From the NCBI GenBank assembly GCA_035493835.1, contig DATJHO010000052.1, forward strand, positions 20,888 to 84,887: 64,000 bases of DNA, given 5' to 3'. This document shows positions 41,850 through 50,254 of this stretch, piece by piece. How positions within the stretch are numbered: the stretch's first letter is position 1; every line of letters begins with the position of its first letter. The notes beneath the pieces are model-generated. The model was not told where the DNA came from, ran no database searches, and worked only from the letters and a program-made list of their open reading frames with translations. The position numbers were made by a program, and so were the translations under genes. The stretch comes from DASZTU01 sp035493835. GTDB lineage: Bacteria > Pseudomonadota > Alphaproteobacteria > Rhizobiales > Devosiaceae.

Positions 41850-42542
41850 CTAGTTCCCGCCGGACAGCAGCCCATGGGCGCGGAGGTAATCCTCCAGCGT
41901 GCCGGACTTCCAGTCCTTCAGATCGGCCTCGGTCACTGTCCGATCGACTACATGCGCGACCCGGACCGGCGCCGGTTGTGGCAGTGGCACACTCTGCGGC
42001 TCCGAAGCAACCCCGCTGGTCGCGGCCCCAGATGCCCTGCCCGGCGAAGGTGCGCTGTCGAAGCGGGTGGCCAGGCGCTGCGCTGCCGGAGTCAGTGAGT
42101 TGGGCTGCGGAGTCTCAGTCGCGGCAACCGGCTTCGATGGCGCAGACGTAATGTAGCTGGGCAGCGCCTTGTTGGTCGCGAGATAATCCTTGACCGGATT
42201 CTGCGACACCGGCGGGGCAGAGGCTGCGGGTGGCGCCTCAGTGGCAGCGACCGCCACGGGGGCGGCCTTCACCGGCGGCGGCGGAGCCGAAGCAATCGGG
42301 GCAGTGTCTGCCACGTGGCCCGCCGAAGCCGCCGGGCTGGCCGGAGCGGCAACGGTGGGCGCGACCGCCGCTACCGCCTGCGGTTTGGGAACCACGACGT
42401 TTGCAGCAGCTGGGACGTTTGCAGCAGCAGGCTTGACGCCGGAAAGCAGACGCGAACTTACCGTTTCCGCGGCAGGCACGGCTATGACAATGACCAGACC
42501 TGCCCATGCAAGGGCGCCTGTTACTTGCCTACGGAGGCTCAT
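41850..42542 (-). CDS. Ala/Pro-rich protein with one N-terminal membrane helix
   Basis: I do not recognise a named family. The 230-residue product starts MSLRRQVTGALAWAGLVIVI, a basic leader and one hydrophobic helix (about 8-26). Residues 35-150 are low-complexity Ala/Pro/Val sequence, likely a flexible periplasmic linker. The C-terminal 30 residues look folded and helical (TVTEADLKDWKSGTLEDYLR followed by AHGLLSGGN). The layout resembles the SH3 protein at 50255-51232, though without that domain. It could be a cell-envelope linker protein. The ATG at 42542 is the natural start. It is downstream of no other leftward gene within 68 bases of metF. Confidence 0.6.
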   Translation of the reverse strand: MSLRRQVTGALAWAGLVIVIAVPAAETVSSRLLSGVKPAAANVPAAANVVVPKPQAVAAVAPTVAAPASPAASAGHVADTAPIASAPPPPVKAAPVAVAATEAPPAASAPPVSQNPVKDYLATNKALPSYITSAPSKPVAATETPQPNSLTPAAQRLATRFDSAPSPGRASGAATSGVASEPQSVPLPQPAPVRVAHVVDRTVTEADLKDWKSGTLEDYLRAHGLLSGGN

Positions 42543-42609
42543 GCTGAGGGGTTCCTAATGCGCAATGACCCTTACCTAGAAAAGACGATTATGATGGCCA
42601 ATTTGTGAT

Positions 42610-43539
42610 TTAGGCCGTTTCGACTATCGGCGACCGGTCAGGCCTGCGGCCGAGCAGGCGCGCCAGCGCCAGCACGAGGTTCGACCGGTTGAGCGTATAG
42701 AAGTGGAACTCGGTGATGCCCTCATCGACCAGTTCCAGCACCTGCTCGGCAGCGACCGCCGCGGCCACCAGCGCATGCGTTTCCGGATCGTCCTCAAGTC
42801 CCTCGAAGCGCTCCGCCACCCAGGCCGGCATCACGGCGCCGCAGCTCCTGGCAAATCCGGCAATCTGCTTGAAGCTGTGGATCGGCTGGATTCCCGGCAC
42901 GATCGGCGCAGTGATGCCCGCCGCCCTGACCCGCTCGAGGTAGCGCATGAAGTCGCGGTTATCGAAGAAGAACTGGGTAATGGCGCGACTGGCGCCGGCA
43001 TCAATCTTCCGCTTGAGGTTGTCGATATCGGTGTCCCAATCCGGGCTCTGCGGATGCTTTTCCGGATAGGCAGCGACGGAAATGTCGAAATCGCCGATCC
43101 GCCGAATGCCTTCAACAAGCTCGATCCCGCTCTGGTAACCCTCAGGATGCGCCACGAAGGGCTTTCCCACGCCTTCCGGCGGATCGCCACGAAGCGCCAC
43201 GATCCGCTTGATCCCCGCTTCCTTATAGCCTTCCACTACCGAATCCACGTCGGCGCGCGAGGCACCGACGCAAGTCAGGTGTGCTGCCGCCTCGACGCCC
43301 GATTCGGCGTTTATCTGGCGCACGATCCTGAGCGTACGCTCGCGCGTTCCACCGCCGGCGCCGTAAGTCACCGACACGAAGCGCGGATTAAGCGGCGCCA
43401 GCCGGCGCAGGCTGTCCCAGAACCGTTCCTCCATCACATCGGTCTTGGGGGGAAAGAACTCGAACGAAAGTTCGAACTCGGGCCGGCTGTCCGCGGCCAA
43501 TCGGCTTGCGCGCTCATGCGCCAGATCGATCGTCATCAA
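42610..43539 (-). CDS. metF: Methylenetetrahydrofolate reductase
   Basis: MetF is the FAD enzyme that forms 5-methyltetrahydrofolate, the methyl donor for methionine synthesis. It has 309 residues. FELSFEFFPPKTDVMEERFW (22-41) carries the catalytic Glu, FVSVTYGAGGGTRERTLRIV (54-73) is the folate/flavin site, and AAHLTCVGASRADVDSVVEG, RIVALRGDPPEG, AAYPEKHPQSPDWDTDIDNL and ITQFFFDN follow. It overlaps the ArsR-methyltransferase gene by four bases and is read with it, so it should respond to the operator at 44516. Secure. Confidence 0.96.
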   Translation of the reverse strand: MMTIDLAHERASRLAADSRPEFELSFEFFPPKTDVMEERFWDSLRRLAPLNPRFVSVTYGAGGGTRERTLRIVRQINAESGVEAAAHLTCVGASRADVDSVVEGYKEAGIKRIVALRGDPPEGVGKPFVAHPEGYQSGIELVEGIRRIGDFDISVAAYPEKHPQSPDWDTDIDNLKRKIDAGASRAITQFFFDNRDFMRYLERVRAAGITAPIVPGIQPIHSFKQIAGFARSCGAVMPAWVAERFEGLEDDPETHALVAAAVAAEQVLELVDEGITEFHFYTLNRSNLVLALARLLGRRPDRSPIVETA

Positions 43540-44498
43540 TTACTCCTTTGCGCCGTGCCCTCGGGCGAAAGCCGCCACAGGCATACGGTCAGGCCTTCGA
43601 CATCGGCCGGTGGAAATGTTTTGAGCGAGCCGACCTCGAGGCCAGCCGCTTCCGCCCACGCGGTCACCTGCCCCTCGGAGAGCCCGAGGCGGCGATGCGC
43701 GTGGTGCGCGCGCAGGAATTCGAGCTCGTGCGGCGCGAAGTCGACGATCAGCATTTCGCCGTTCGGCTTGAGCACCGGACGGATCTCGGCCAGCAGCCGT
43801 CCGGGATCGTCAAAATAGTGCAGCACCTGATGAATGATCACCGCGTCCGCCGCCCCGACCGAGCGGTCGATATGGCCGATGTCCCCCAGGCGCACCTGTG
43901 CATGCTGGATCCCCGCCGTCGCCAGTTTGGCGCGCGCTACCGTGAGCATCTCACGGCTGGAATCGATCCCGACGCCCCGCTTGTAGTGGTCCTTGAGCAG
44001 TTCCAGCATTCGCCCGGTGCCGGTGCCCAAATCGAGCAGCAGGTCCACCTGCCGCCGCGAGAACTCGTCGAGCATCGCCGCCTCGACCGCCGAATCCGGC
44101 ACGTGCAGCTTGCGCAACACGTCCCAGCTGTCCGCCACCTTGGCGAAATACGCCGCTGCCTGTTCCTGCTGCTGTGCCCTCACCCAATCGAGACGGGCTT
44201 GATCGCGCATCCTGTCGGGGTCGTTCGAATCGATCCGGGTGATGAGCCAATTGGCCAATTCCGCGCCCTGGCCTTGTGCCAGCCGATAGCGGGCCCAGGC
44301 CCCTTCGGCATTGCGCTCGATCAGGTCCGCATCGGCCAGTAGCTTCAGATGCCGGGAAATGCGGGGCTGGCTCTGGCCGAGGATCTCGGTCAGGTCCTTG
44401 ACGGTGTGCTCACCGTCCGCCAGCAAGGCCAACAGCCGCAGCCGGGTCCCCTCCCCTGCTGCGCGCAACATGCCAACGATGGTCGACAGCTCAGTCAT
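43536..44498 (-). CDS. ArsR-family regulator fused to a SAM-dependent methyltransferase domain
   Basis: This 320-residue protein joins two parts. Residues 1-90 are an ArsR-type winged helix (TRLRLLALLADGEHTVKDLT; ILGQSQPRISRHLKLLADAD). Residues 140-320 are a class I methyltransferase-like domain with the SAM loop LLDLGTGTGRMLELL (about 154-168) and GIDSSREML. Such fusions are common beside metF in alphaproteobacteria; related ArsR-type regulators (SahR) sense S-adenosylhomocysteine and control the methionine cycle. Its first start is ATG 44498, 17 bases after a perfect palindrome. It overlaps metF, so it likely regulates itself and metF. The ligand and any catalytic activity are inference. 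Confidence 0.88.
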   Translation of the reverse strand: MTELSTIVGMLRAAGEGTRLRLLALLADGEHTVKDLTEILGQSQPRISRHLKLLADADLIERNAEGAWARYRLAQGQGAELANWLITRIDSNDPDRMRDQARLDWVRAQQQEQAAAYFAKVADSWDVLRKLHVPDSAVEAAMLDEFSRRQVDLLLDLGTGTGRMLELLKDHYKRGVGIDSSREMLTVARAKLATAGIQHAQVRLGDIGHIDRSVGAADAVIIHQVLHYFDDPGRLLAEIRPVLKPNGEMLIVDFAPHELEFLRAHHAHRRLGLSEGQVTAWAEAAGLEVGSLKTFPPADVEGLTVCLWRLSPEGTAQRSN

Positions 44499-44515
44499 CC
44501 GTCTCGCCGCTCCAC

Positions 44516-44531
44516 ATAAAGATATCTTTAT
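44516..44531. promoter_or_regulatory. Palindromic operator of the ArsR-methyltransferase/metF operon
   Basis: ATAAAGATATCTTTAT is a perfect 16-base palindrome, AT-rich in a GC-rich region, 17 bases before the start codon of the ArsR-type gene. ArsR-family proteins bind sites of this kind and size. It is the best autoregulatory site candidate in the window. Confidence 0.75.
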
Positions 44532-44591
44532 ATGTAGCGCAGGCGTCAGTCCAGAGCCATGCTCCATCGGCAAGCGGGTCGTTCGATCACG

Positions 44592-44624
44592 AAAAAGGGG
44601 CCTGCGTTTGCCACGCAGACCCCC
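44592..44624 (-). terminator. Terminator after the DUF2336 gene
   Basis: On the - strand GGGGTCTGCGT, a short loop and ACGCAGGCCCC pair with one interior mismatch, followed by five T (CCCCTTTTTCG). It starts about 30 bases after the DUF2336 stop and separates that gene from the ArsR-metF operon. Confidence 0.8.
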
Positions 44625-44653
44625 CAAACCAGGCTGGGAACAGGCGTATCGGG

Positions 44654-45784
44654 TTAGGCGACGCCCGCCCGTCGCTCTTCCATCGCCACATGCTTGCGGA
44701 AGGCATTGGCCCGCCAGAGTTCAAAAATGTCTCCAGCTTCTTCCTGGGTGATCGCCTCGAACCGGCGCCGCACATTGGTGCGGTCGGCGTCGGTCGGAAG
44801 GTCGCGCCAGGGCATGCAGGCGACCATCGCCTCGAACAGGTCCGGGCTGACGCCAAGCGCCCGCACCGCTACGGTGACGGCGACAAAATCCTGCATAGCC
44901 AGCCATTTGACGAAAATCTCAGGCGAGATCCTGAGCTGCACCGTGAGCGCCGCCGCCACATGGTGGCCGTAGCCGAAGCGGGCGAACCGCAGCAGTGCCC
45001 GCTCATCGAGCTGCTTGCGGTCACTGAGCGCCTTCACCTGGTTGTAGGCGACCTTCCACTCCTGGCTGGAGAAGCCGGCACGGTTGCGCATCCGGTTGTA
45101 GACCACCGACTGCACCTTGCCGGTCGTGGTGGGGTCAAGGCGCTGGCTCACCTGGCCGAGGGTTTCGAGCACCTTGCCGGCGACCGAATCGATTTCCCCG
45201 CGCAGCGATTTCCAATCGAGGTCGGCGCGGCCGCGCAGATCGGCCGCGATCAGCGGGTCGGTGCTGGCGCGCTGCACGAGGCGTTCGAGGATGGCCGGGC
45301 TGATCTCGGCAGTGTTGTTGCGAACGAGCTTGGTCACCGACGGCGTGCCGCCGAATTCCACGATTGCCTCGCCGACGCGTTCCGGGACCGGGTTGCGGCG
45401 GGCAATAACGATGCGGTGCTCCTCGGTCCGATTCGTCACGATGTCGATGAGATCATCGTCCGACAGCACGTTGGAGAATTCGAGCAGCGGCTCTGCGACT
45501 TCGATGACGTCGTTGGCGAGCTTCACCACCACCGTGCCGGGCGCCCGGTCAAGGCCCGACAGCAGCTTGGCGACGTGGCGCCGCGCCTCGACCTCCACCA
45601 ACTCGGCGAGTTGGCAGAGGACCTCGTCATACTGGGCCACCTGCTCATCGTCGCAGCGGTCCGACACATAGGTGTAGAGCTGCGCCATATTACGGAACAG
45701 CTGGTCGCGCTCGACGCTATTGGCGTCCCCATTGAGAACCCTGAACGTCGAAAAAGCCCGCTGGCCCTCTTCTGATTCCTGCAT
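44654..45784 (-). CDS. DUF2336 protein
   Basis: This 376-residue cytosolic, mostly helical protein is of the DUF2336 family, which is widespread in alphaproteobacteria and has no settled function. Family-like segments are FSTFRVLNGDANSVERDQLF (10-29), VEVEARRHVAKLLSGLDRAP, VVKLANDVIEVAEPLLEFSN and the repeat-like DLIDIVTNRTEEHRIVIARR. The ATG at 45784 was chosen over a longer frame because it follows AAGGAAAG and begins the compact product. It has no signal or membrane helix. The host-attachment gene diverges from it across 182 bases; the strong terminator after it suggests a single-gene transcript. Confidence 0.8.
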   Translation of the reverse strand: MQESEEGQRAFSTFRVLNGDANSVERDQLFRNMAQLYTYVSDRCDDEQVAQYDEVLCQLAELVEVEARRHVAKLLSGLDRAPGTVVVKLANDVIEVAEPLLEFSNVLSDDDLIDIVTNRTEEHRIVIARRNPVPERVGEAIVEFGGTPSVTKLVRNNTAEISPAILERLVQRASTDPLIAADLRGRADLDWKSLRGEIDSVAGKVLETLGQVSQRLDPTTTGKVQSVVYNRMRNRAGFSSQEWKVAYNQVKALSDRKQLDERALLRFARFGYGHHVAAALTVQLRISPEIFVKWLAMQDFVAVTVAVRALGVSPDLFEAMVACMPWRDLPTDADRTNVRRRFEAITQEEAGDIFELWRANAFRKHVAMEERRAGVA

Positions 45785-45966
45785 GTCACTTTCCTTCGGC
45801 TTTCGACGGCGATGGGGGAAGGATGACAAGTCAGCATCGCCGCCCGCTGAAGCCCAACAGCAAGATTTATCTCGAATTTTATCGATCCGCCGGCAGCCGG
45901 AGGGTCTTTCGGTGAGCCAACTTTTCGGCCGCTGGCGCGTTGTGCGGCGAAACAAGGAGGAATGTC

Positions 45967-46416
45967 ATGAAGCCGATCGTCACCTGGATCGTTGCTGCTG
46001 ACGGCACCCGTGCGCGCGTTTTCGAGAATCGCGGACCCGGCAAGGGCCTGAGGCCGGTGCCCGGCCTTTCGTTCGACCAGCCGCACCTGAAGGCGCAAGA
46101 CATCGTCACGGACAAACCCGGACGGGCCTTTTCCTCCGTCGGCCATGGCCGCAGCGCGATCGAGCCCCATACCGATCCGGTCGACCACGAGGAAGAGATC
46201 TTCGCTCGCATGATCGCCCACATCCTCGAGGCGAAGTGGAACGATCACTCCTTCGACCGGCTGATCATCGCCGCGGAGCCCGCGGCCCTCGGTAAAATTC
46301 GCCGCGTCCTCTGCCCGGCCGTCGACCGGGCCGTCATGGGCGAATTGCAGCGGGATCTCACCAACGTGCCGCTGCCTGCAATCGCCAGCCATTTCGACAA
46401 CATGCTGGCCCTTTGA
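45967..46416 (+). CDS. Host attachment family protein
   Basis: This 149-residue protein starts MKPIVTWIVAADGTRARVFE at an ATG preceded by AAGGAGG. The opening, the central GRSAIEPHTDPVDHEEEIFA (about 61-80) and the segment FDRLIIAAEPAALGKIRRVL (about 97-116) match the host-attachment family, named after an Agrobacterium protein linked to plant attachment. The fold is related to the eRF1/pelota middle domain, and the real role is unclear. It has no export signal, which argues against a surface adhesin. It is a single gene, divergent from DUF2336. Confidence 0.85.
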   Translation: MKPIVTWIVAADGTRARVFENRGPGKGLRPVPGLSFDQPHLKAQDIVTDKPGRAFSSVGHGRSAIEPHTDPVDHEEEIFARMIAHILEAKWNDHSFDRLIIAAEPAALGKIRRVLCPAVDRAVMGELQRDLTNVPLPAIASHFDNMLAL

Positions 46417-46538
46417 AGCGAGATCCCTTCGAGCCTGAATCGTTGGAGCATGATCGAGCTGAGTTGATGCTGGTCGAGAGGCTTCGGTCGCGTGCTGCCA
46501 TTATGGGACTCGGGCCTTGGGCGCACCCCTTGCCACCT

Positions 46539-46640
46539 CGTCATCCCCGGGCTTGCCCCGGGGACCCATGCAGCCTTTCCAGTAGCTCTGGTGGACTTGG
46601 CGAGGCATCATGGGTGGCCGGGTCAAGCCCGGCCATGACG
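46539..46640. repeat. Inverted pair of family-B palindromic repeats
   Basis: Left unit CGTCATCCCCGGGCTTGCCC then CGGGGACCCATGCAGCC (46539-46575); right unit TCATGGGTGGCCGGGTCAAG then CCCGGCCATGACG (46609-46640). It lies in the 312-base gap between the convergent host-attachment and hydrolase genes. The spacer GGTGGACTTGGCGAGGCATC resembles that of the 12115 copy, so the spacer is part of the element. Nothing else is seen in the gap. Confidence 0.75.
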
Positions 46641-46728
46641 GGGGAAGCGACGCGAAACGGGATCACGACCTAGGCGAAAGGCTTCAGCCATTGTGGATGA
46701 TGCTCTGGGAGCATTTCAGCCGTCGAGG

Positions 46729-47577
46729 CTACTCCTCGTCGTCCTCGTCCTCATCGCCGCCGCCTGAAACGGCTTCAAGGAACTCGAGCAGCAGGGGATC
46801 GAACAGGTCCGGCCGTTCGAGGCTGGGCAAGTGGGCCGTGCCTTCCAGCGTCACCGAAAAGGCGGTCTCCATCTCCTCGGAGAGATCCTCGTGGCGCTCG
46901 AGGATGTGCGGAAAATCAAGGTCGCCGACGACCAACAGCACCGGCGCCGTTATGGCGCCGACGTGGTCGATGGCGTCCTCGGGTTCTTCTTCCTGCGTGA
47001 GCTTGGGCTTTTCCAGCCGCTGCCGGTTCATTTCAAGGAAGAGCTCGCGCGGCGGGCCATCGACCCGCCCGCTCTGGCTCGTCGGCCCATCGAGCCAGAG
47101 ATGGGCATCGATCCGGTTGACGCTGGCCCACTGGCGCTTTTCTTCCGCATAGGCACGCGCATCGAGCACGACCTCGGCCTCCTCCGGCAGTTCGGCGTCG
47201 GGTGAGCCGCTGATCGCGGTGCCGACAAGGACCAGGCCGATGGTCCGTTCCGGATGCTCGATGGCGAAGTTGATGGCGAGCTCGCCACCCATCGAGTTGC
47301 CGACCAGCACCACCGCATGGAGGCCTAGCTGATCGAGCACCGCCTCGAGGTCGGCCAAATGGCTGAAGGGCTCATCCGGGGCCTCGGACTCGCCAAAGCC
47401 GCGCCGATCGTAGGAGATGACGTAGTAGCCGGCATCGGCCACTACCTTCATCTGTTCGGCCCACATCCGGCGATCGGTCACGCCGGTATGGAGGAACACG
47501 ACGGGCAGCCCGAAGCCGGCCGCTTCCCCGATAAGGGTTGCGTTGTCGAAGCGGATCTCAAAACGGCCGGTACTCAT
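46729..47577 (-). CDS. Alpha/beta-fold hydrolase
   Basis: This 282-residue single-domain hydrolase has the nucleophile S95 in VGNSMGGEL, an oxyanion region LHTGVTDRRMW (29-39), YDRRGFGES, a late Asp in VVGDLDFPHIL near 220, and the catalytic His in GTAHLPSLERPDLF near 248. The fold is clear, but the substrate cannot be read from sequence; relatives include 3-oxoadipate enol-lactonases and esterases. The last 14 residues are a run of Gly then Asp/Glu, an unusual acidic tail. It lies 16 bases after the tam-like gene on the same strand, so they are probably cotranscribed. Confidence 0.88.
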   Translation of the reverse strand: MSTGRFEIRFDNATLIGEAAGFGLPVVFLHTGVTDRRMWAEQMKVVADAGYYVISYDRRGFGESEAPDEPFSHLADLEAVLDQLGLHAVVLVGNSMGGELAINFAIEHPERTIGLVLVGTAISGSPDAELPEEAEVVLDARAYAEEKRQWASVNRIDAHLWLDGPTSQSGRVDGPPRELFLEMNRQRLEKPKLTQEEEPEDAIDHVGAITAPVLLVVGDLDFPHILERHEDLSEEMETAFSVTLEGTAHLPSLERPDLFDPLLLEFLEAVSGGGDEDEDDEE

Positions 47578-47593
47578 CGGAACTCTCTTCGTC

Positions 47594-48358
47594 TTAACGC
47601 TGCGCTACAAAAAACAGCCGCGGAAACCGCAGCAAAACCTTGCCGTCGGCGGTAGCCGGATAGGCTTGCGTCACGCGGGCCAGATAGGTGGCCAGAAACT
47701 GCTCGCGCTCGGGTTCGAGCAAAGGATCGATGAATGGCCTGAGGCCCGTGCCCTTGACCCATTCGACAATAGCCGCCGCATCGGCGAGGACGTGATTATA
47801 GGCAGTATGCCAGATGTCGAGGCGGGCGGCGTAGGGTTTTAGCGCGTCGTAATAGGCGCGGACGGGCGGCAGCGGATTGCGCGCGGCATCCTTCAGCCGC
47901 TCCGCCCACGGCCCCTGTCCGGCGACGTCGCGCATCAATCGGTGGGTCGGTTCGATTAGATTGTCCGGCATCTGCACAGCCAGCACCGCCCCGGGGCGCA
48001 AGGCCTCGAGCACGCGCGGCAATTGCTCCAGATGGGTCGGTATCCACTGGTAGATGGCATTGGCGAAGACGAGATCTGTGTCAGCGTCGGGCAACCAGAC
48101 GGATGCGTCCGCCAGCGCAAAGCCGAGGCCGGGAAGCCGCTTTCTCGCTTCGTCCAACATGGCGGGCGAGCTGTCGAGGCCCGTGACTTCGGCGTCCGGA
48201 TAGCGGGCTGCGAGCAATTCGGTGGAATTGCCGGGACCGCACCCCATGTCCACCACCTTCCGGGGTCGTTCGAGCGGCACCTGTGCCACAAGGTCTCGGG
48301 CCGGGCGCGTCCTCTCGTCCTCGAATTTCAGGTAAGTGGACGGTGACCAATCCTTCAT
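47594..48358 (-). CDS. tam: Trans-aconitate 2-methyltransferase
   Basis: Tam methylates trans-aconitate with SAM, removing an inhibitor of the citric acid cycle. The 254-residue product, from MKDWSPSTYLKFEDERTRPA, has the expected N-terminal substrate segment, the SAM loop VVDMGCGPGNSTELLA (35-50), and FANAIYQWIPTHLEQLPRVL and LAVQMPDNLIEPTHRLMRDV. The latter are characteristic of Tam rather than of general methyltransferases. ATG 48358 is used; MEVV before it is possible but less usual. It lies between the EamA transporter (68 bases upstream) and the hydrolase. Confident. Confidence 0.92.
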   Translation of the reverse strand: MKDWSPSTYLKFEDERTRPARDLVAQVPLERPRKVVDMGCGPGNSTELLAARYPDAEVTGLDSSPAMLDEARKRLPGLGFALADASVWLPDADTDLVFANAIYQWIPTHLEQLPRVLEALRPGAVLAVQMPDNLIEPTHRLMRDVAGQGPWAERLKDAARNPLPPVRAYYDALKPYAARLDIWHTAYNHVLADAAAIVEWVKGTGLRPFIDPLLEPEREQFLATYLARVTQAYPATADGKVLLRFPRLFFVAQR

Positions 48359-48426
48359 CACGACCTCCATAGCGGGAATGTCGGCGGGATAGCACCAGGC
48401 AATAGTGTACGCCAGCCGCGATCCGG

Positions 48427-49299
48427 TCAAATTGCTCGCCGCGCCGCCGACCGCCGCCGCTCGGCCGCGAGCACGGCCAGCGCCACGCCGCCGATTATGC
48501 CCGCCGAGGCGAGGAGGAGGCGCCCCGTCAGCGGTTCGCCGATGAACAGCACCCCGCCAAGCGCTGCAATCGCCGGCACCGTCAGTTGCACCAGCGCCGC
48601 ACGGACCCGGGACAAGTCCGGCAGGACCGCATACCAAATGGCATAGCCCAGCCCCGAGGCCAGCGCGCCTGAGGCAACGGCATAGAGGAGACCGCGCGAC
48701 GACGGCACGTGCGAAAATCCACCAGCAAGGATCAGCACCACCGCGACCGGCAGGCAGCGGATGAAATTGCCGGCGGTATCGGTCAGCGGCGAACGGGAGC
48801 CGCGCCCGATGAGCGAATACGCGGCCCAGCAAAGCCCCGCGCCGGCCATCAGCGCGGCGCCGACGGGATTGGGCGCCACCAGCCCCGGCGCGACGAGATA
48901 GACCAGCGCGGCAAAGGCAATGAAAAGCCCGACCCACTCGACGAGACCCGGCCGGTCGCCACGGAATACCGCCCAGGCCAGCATGCCGATCTGCACGCAG
49001 GCGAAAAGAATGAGGGCCCCCGTACCCGCGCCCAGCAGCAAATAGGCCAGCGAGAACATCAGCCCATAGCCGAGCAACGAAGCGGCCCCCAGCCAACTGC
49101 CGCCCAGTGCGAAGCCGGCTCCTTTGCCGAGATTCCGCCCCACCAGCAGCGCGGCCAAGACGATCGCGCCCGAGAGCAGGCGGACGCCGGTATAGCCGAG
49201 CGCGTCGATATCGCCGGCTTCGAGCGCGAGGCGGGCAAGGACGGAGTTCGCCCCAAAGGCAAGCATGGCGACCGTCGTCAACGCCACGATTTTCAACAT
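48427..49299 (-). CDS. EamA-family (drug/metabolite type) transporter
   Basis: This 290-residue inner-membrane protein has about ten helices in two EamA repeats. The first runs from VALTTVAMLAFGANSVLARL (about 4-23) and the second begins near residue 145 with GAALMAGAGLCWAAYSLIGR. The repeat-end motif VQLTVPAIAALGGVLFIGEP (about 238-257) is typical. Substrates of this family range from amino acids to toxic compounds and cannot be deduced. ATG 49299 was chosen because it directly precedes the first helix. It is upstream of tam on the same strand. Confidence 0.88.
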   Translation of the reverse strand: MLKIVALTTVAMLAFGANSVLARLALEAGDIDALGYTGVRLLSGAIVLAALLVGRNLGKGAGFALGGSWLGAASLLGYGLMFSLAYLLLGAGTGALILFACVQIGMLAWAVFRGDRPGLVEWVGLFIAFAALVYLVAPGLVAPNPVGAALMAGAGLCWAAYSLIGRGSRSPLTDTAGNFIRCLPVAVVLILAGGFSHVPSSRGLLYAVASGALASGLGYAIWYAVLPDLSRVRAALVQLTVPAIAALGGVLFIGEPLTGRLLLASAGIIGGVALAVLAAERRRSAARRAI

Positions 49300-49445
49300 T
49301 GCGCCTCTGCCGCCTGCTGGAAAAGCAGCCGTATTAGCACGGCAGTCCCGGAGGCGGGGATAAACAGCGGCGCGGTGTTCAGGCCTCGACGCCACCGGCT
49401 GTCGGTCGCAGGCTCAGAACCCGCGACCGAGGCGACAGCCCGGTT

Positions 49446-50066
49446 TTAACGTCCCGCCACCGCCGTGATGACATTGGCCGCGCGCAACTGGCTGACCGTC
49501 GGAAACCATATGCCTCTGGGCGAGACCGAAGCGGCCCGCTCGATGAAGCCGCGATCGACACCCGCAGCAACATAGCGATCCATCATCTGCCGATTGACGG
49601 CCGAGACTGCCTGCGAGGGTGCTCCTGCGCCAAGCGAAGCGCCATGAAAGCCGAGGCGTGCGCCCCGACCCAGCGTCCGGTGCCTGCCGGCGGCGAAGAT
49701 CTCGGTGCAGATGGAAGAGCATTGGCTCGCGACATATGTATCGAGGCCGCGCCGCCTGACCATCTGGGCCACATCGTCAGCCGGGCCCAGTCGCCCGCCC
49801 GGGCTGGCGAGCACCACCGTCCTCACCCCGGGTGCGGCGGCAAGCGCTGCGGCAACGTCTCGCTCGAGGCCAAACCTGATGCCGCCGGAAATCGTGAGCG
49901 TTCGGCCGTCCGGCGAAACACTGATCCTGTACGGCGGTATCTGCACGCCGCTCGGGTTCGCACCCGGTTCGGGCGGGACGGAGGCAAAGCCTTGCCCCTT
50001 GGCTGCGCCCGAGCACAACACGGCAATGACAAGGCTTGCGGCGATCCATTTGAGGATAGCAGGCAT
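49446..50066 (-). CDS. Exported ClpP-like (COG3904-type) protein
   Basis: The 206-residue product has a signal peptide (MPAILKWIAASLVIAVLCSG followed by AAKGQG, cleavage near 24). The mature part has a ClpP/crotonase-like order: LTISGGIRFGLERDVAAALA, TVVLASPGGRLGPADDVAQM (about 83-102), then YVASQCSSICTEIFAAGRHR (about 110-129), then LGFHGASLG. In related proteins the Ser-x-x-Cys segment holds the position of the ClpP serine, flanked by cysteines that could form a disulfide. It would act in the periplasm; protease activity is not certain. It is a single leftward gene. Confidence 0.7.
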   Translation of the reverse strand: MPAILKWIAASLVIAVLCSGAAKGQGFASVPPEPGANPSGVQIPPYRISVSPDGRTLTISGGIRFGLERDVAAALAAAPGVRTVVLASPGGRLGPADDVAQMVRRRGLDTYVASQCSSICTEIFAAGRHRTLGRGARLGFHGASLGAGAPSQAVSAVNRQMMDRYVAAGVDRGFIERAASVSPRGIWFPTVSQLRAANVITAVAGR

Positions 50067-50254
50067 GGGTAGTCCTTCTACTGGAGGATGATGTCAGGCG
50101 GCGCCGCCAAGGGCGGGAGGGCCTTTCGATCCGGGCGAAGGTTGCAACCCTGGCCGCGCGCCGGATCGGTGACGCAGCAGGAGACGAGATCGTCGGGTTA
50201 TGCGGGGGCGTCCGGCCGTCGCGGCAGCCGGACGAAGTGGGTTCTGCTGCTAGG

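Noticed and set aside
47594..49096. Fused 500-codon leftward frame joining the methyltransferase to sequence within the EamA gene
   Set aside because: The upstream part is an out-of-frame reading of the transporter gene; the methyltransferase starts normally at 48358.
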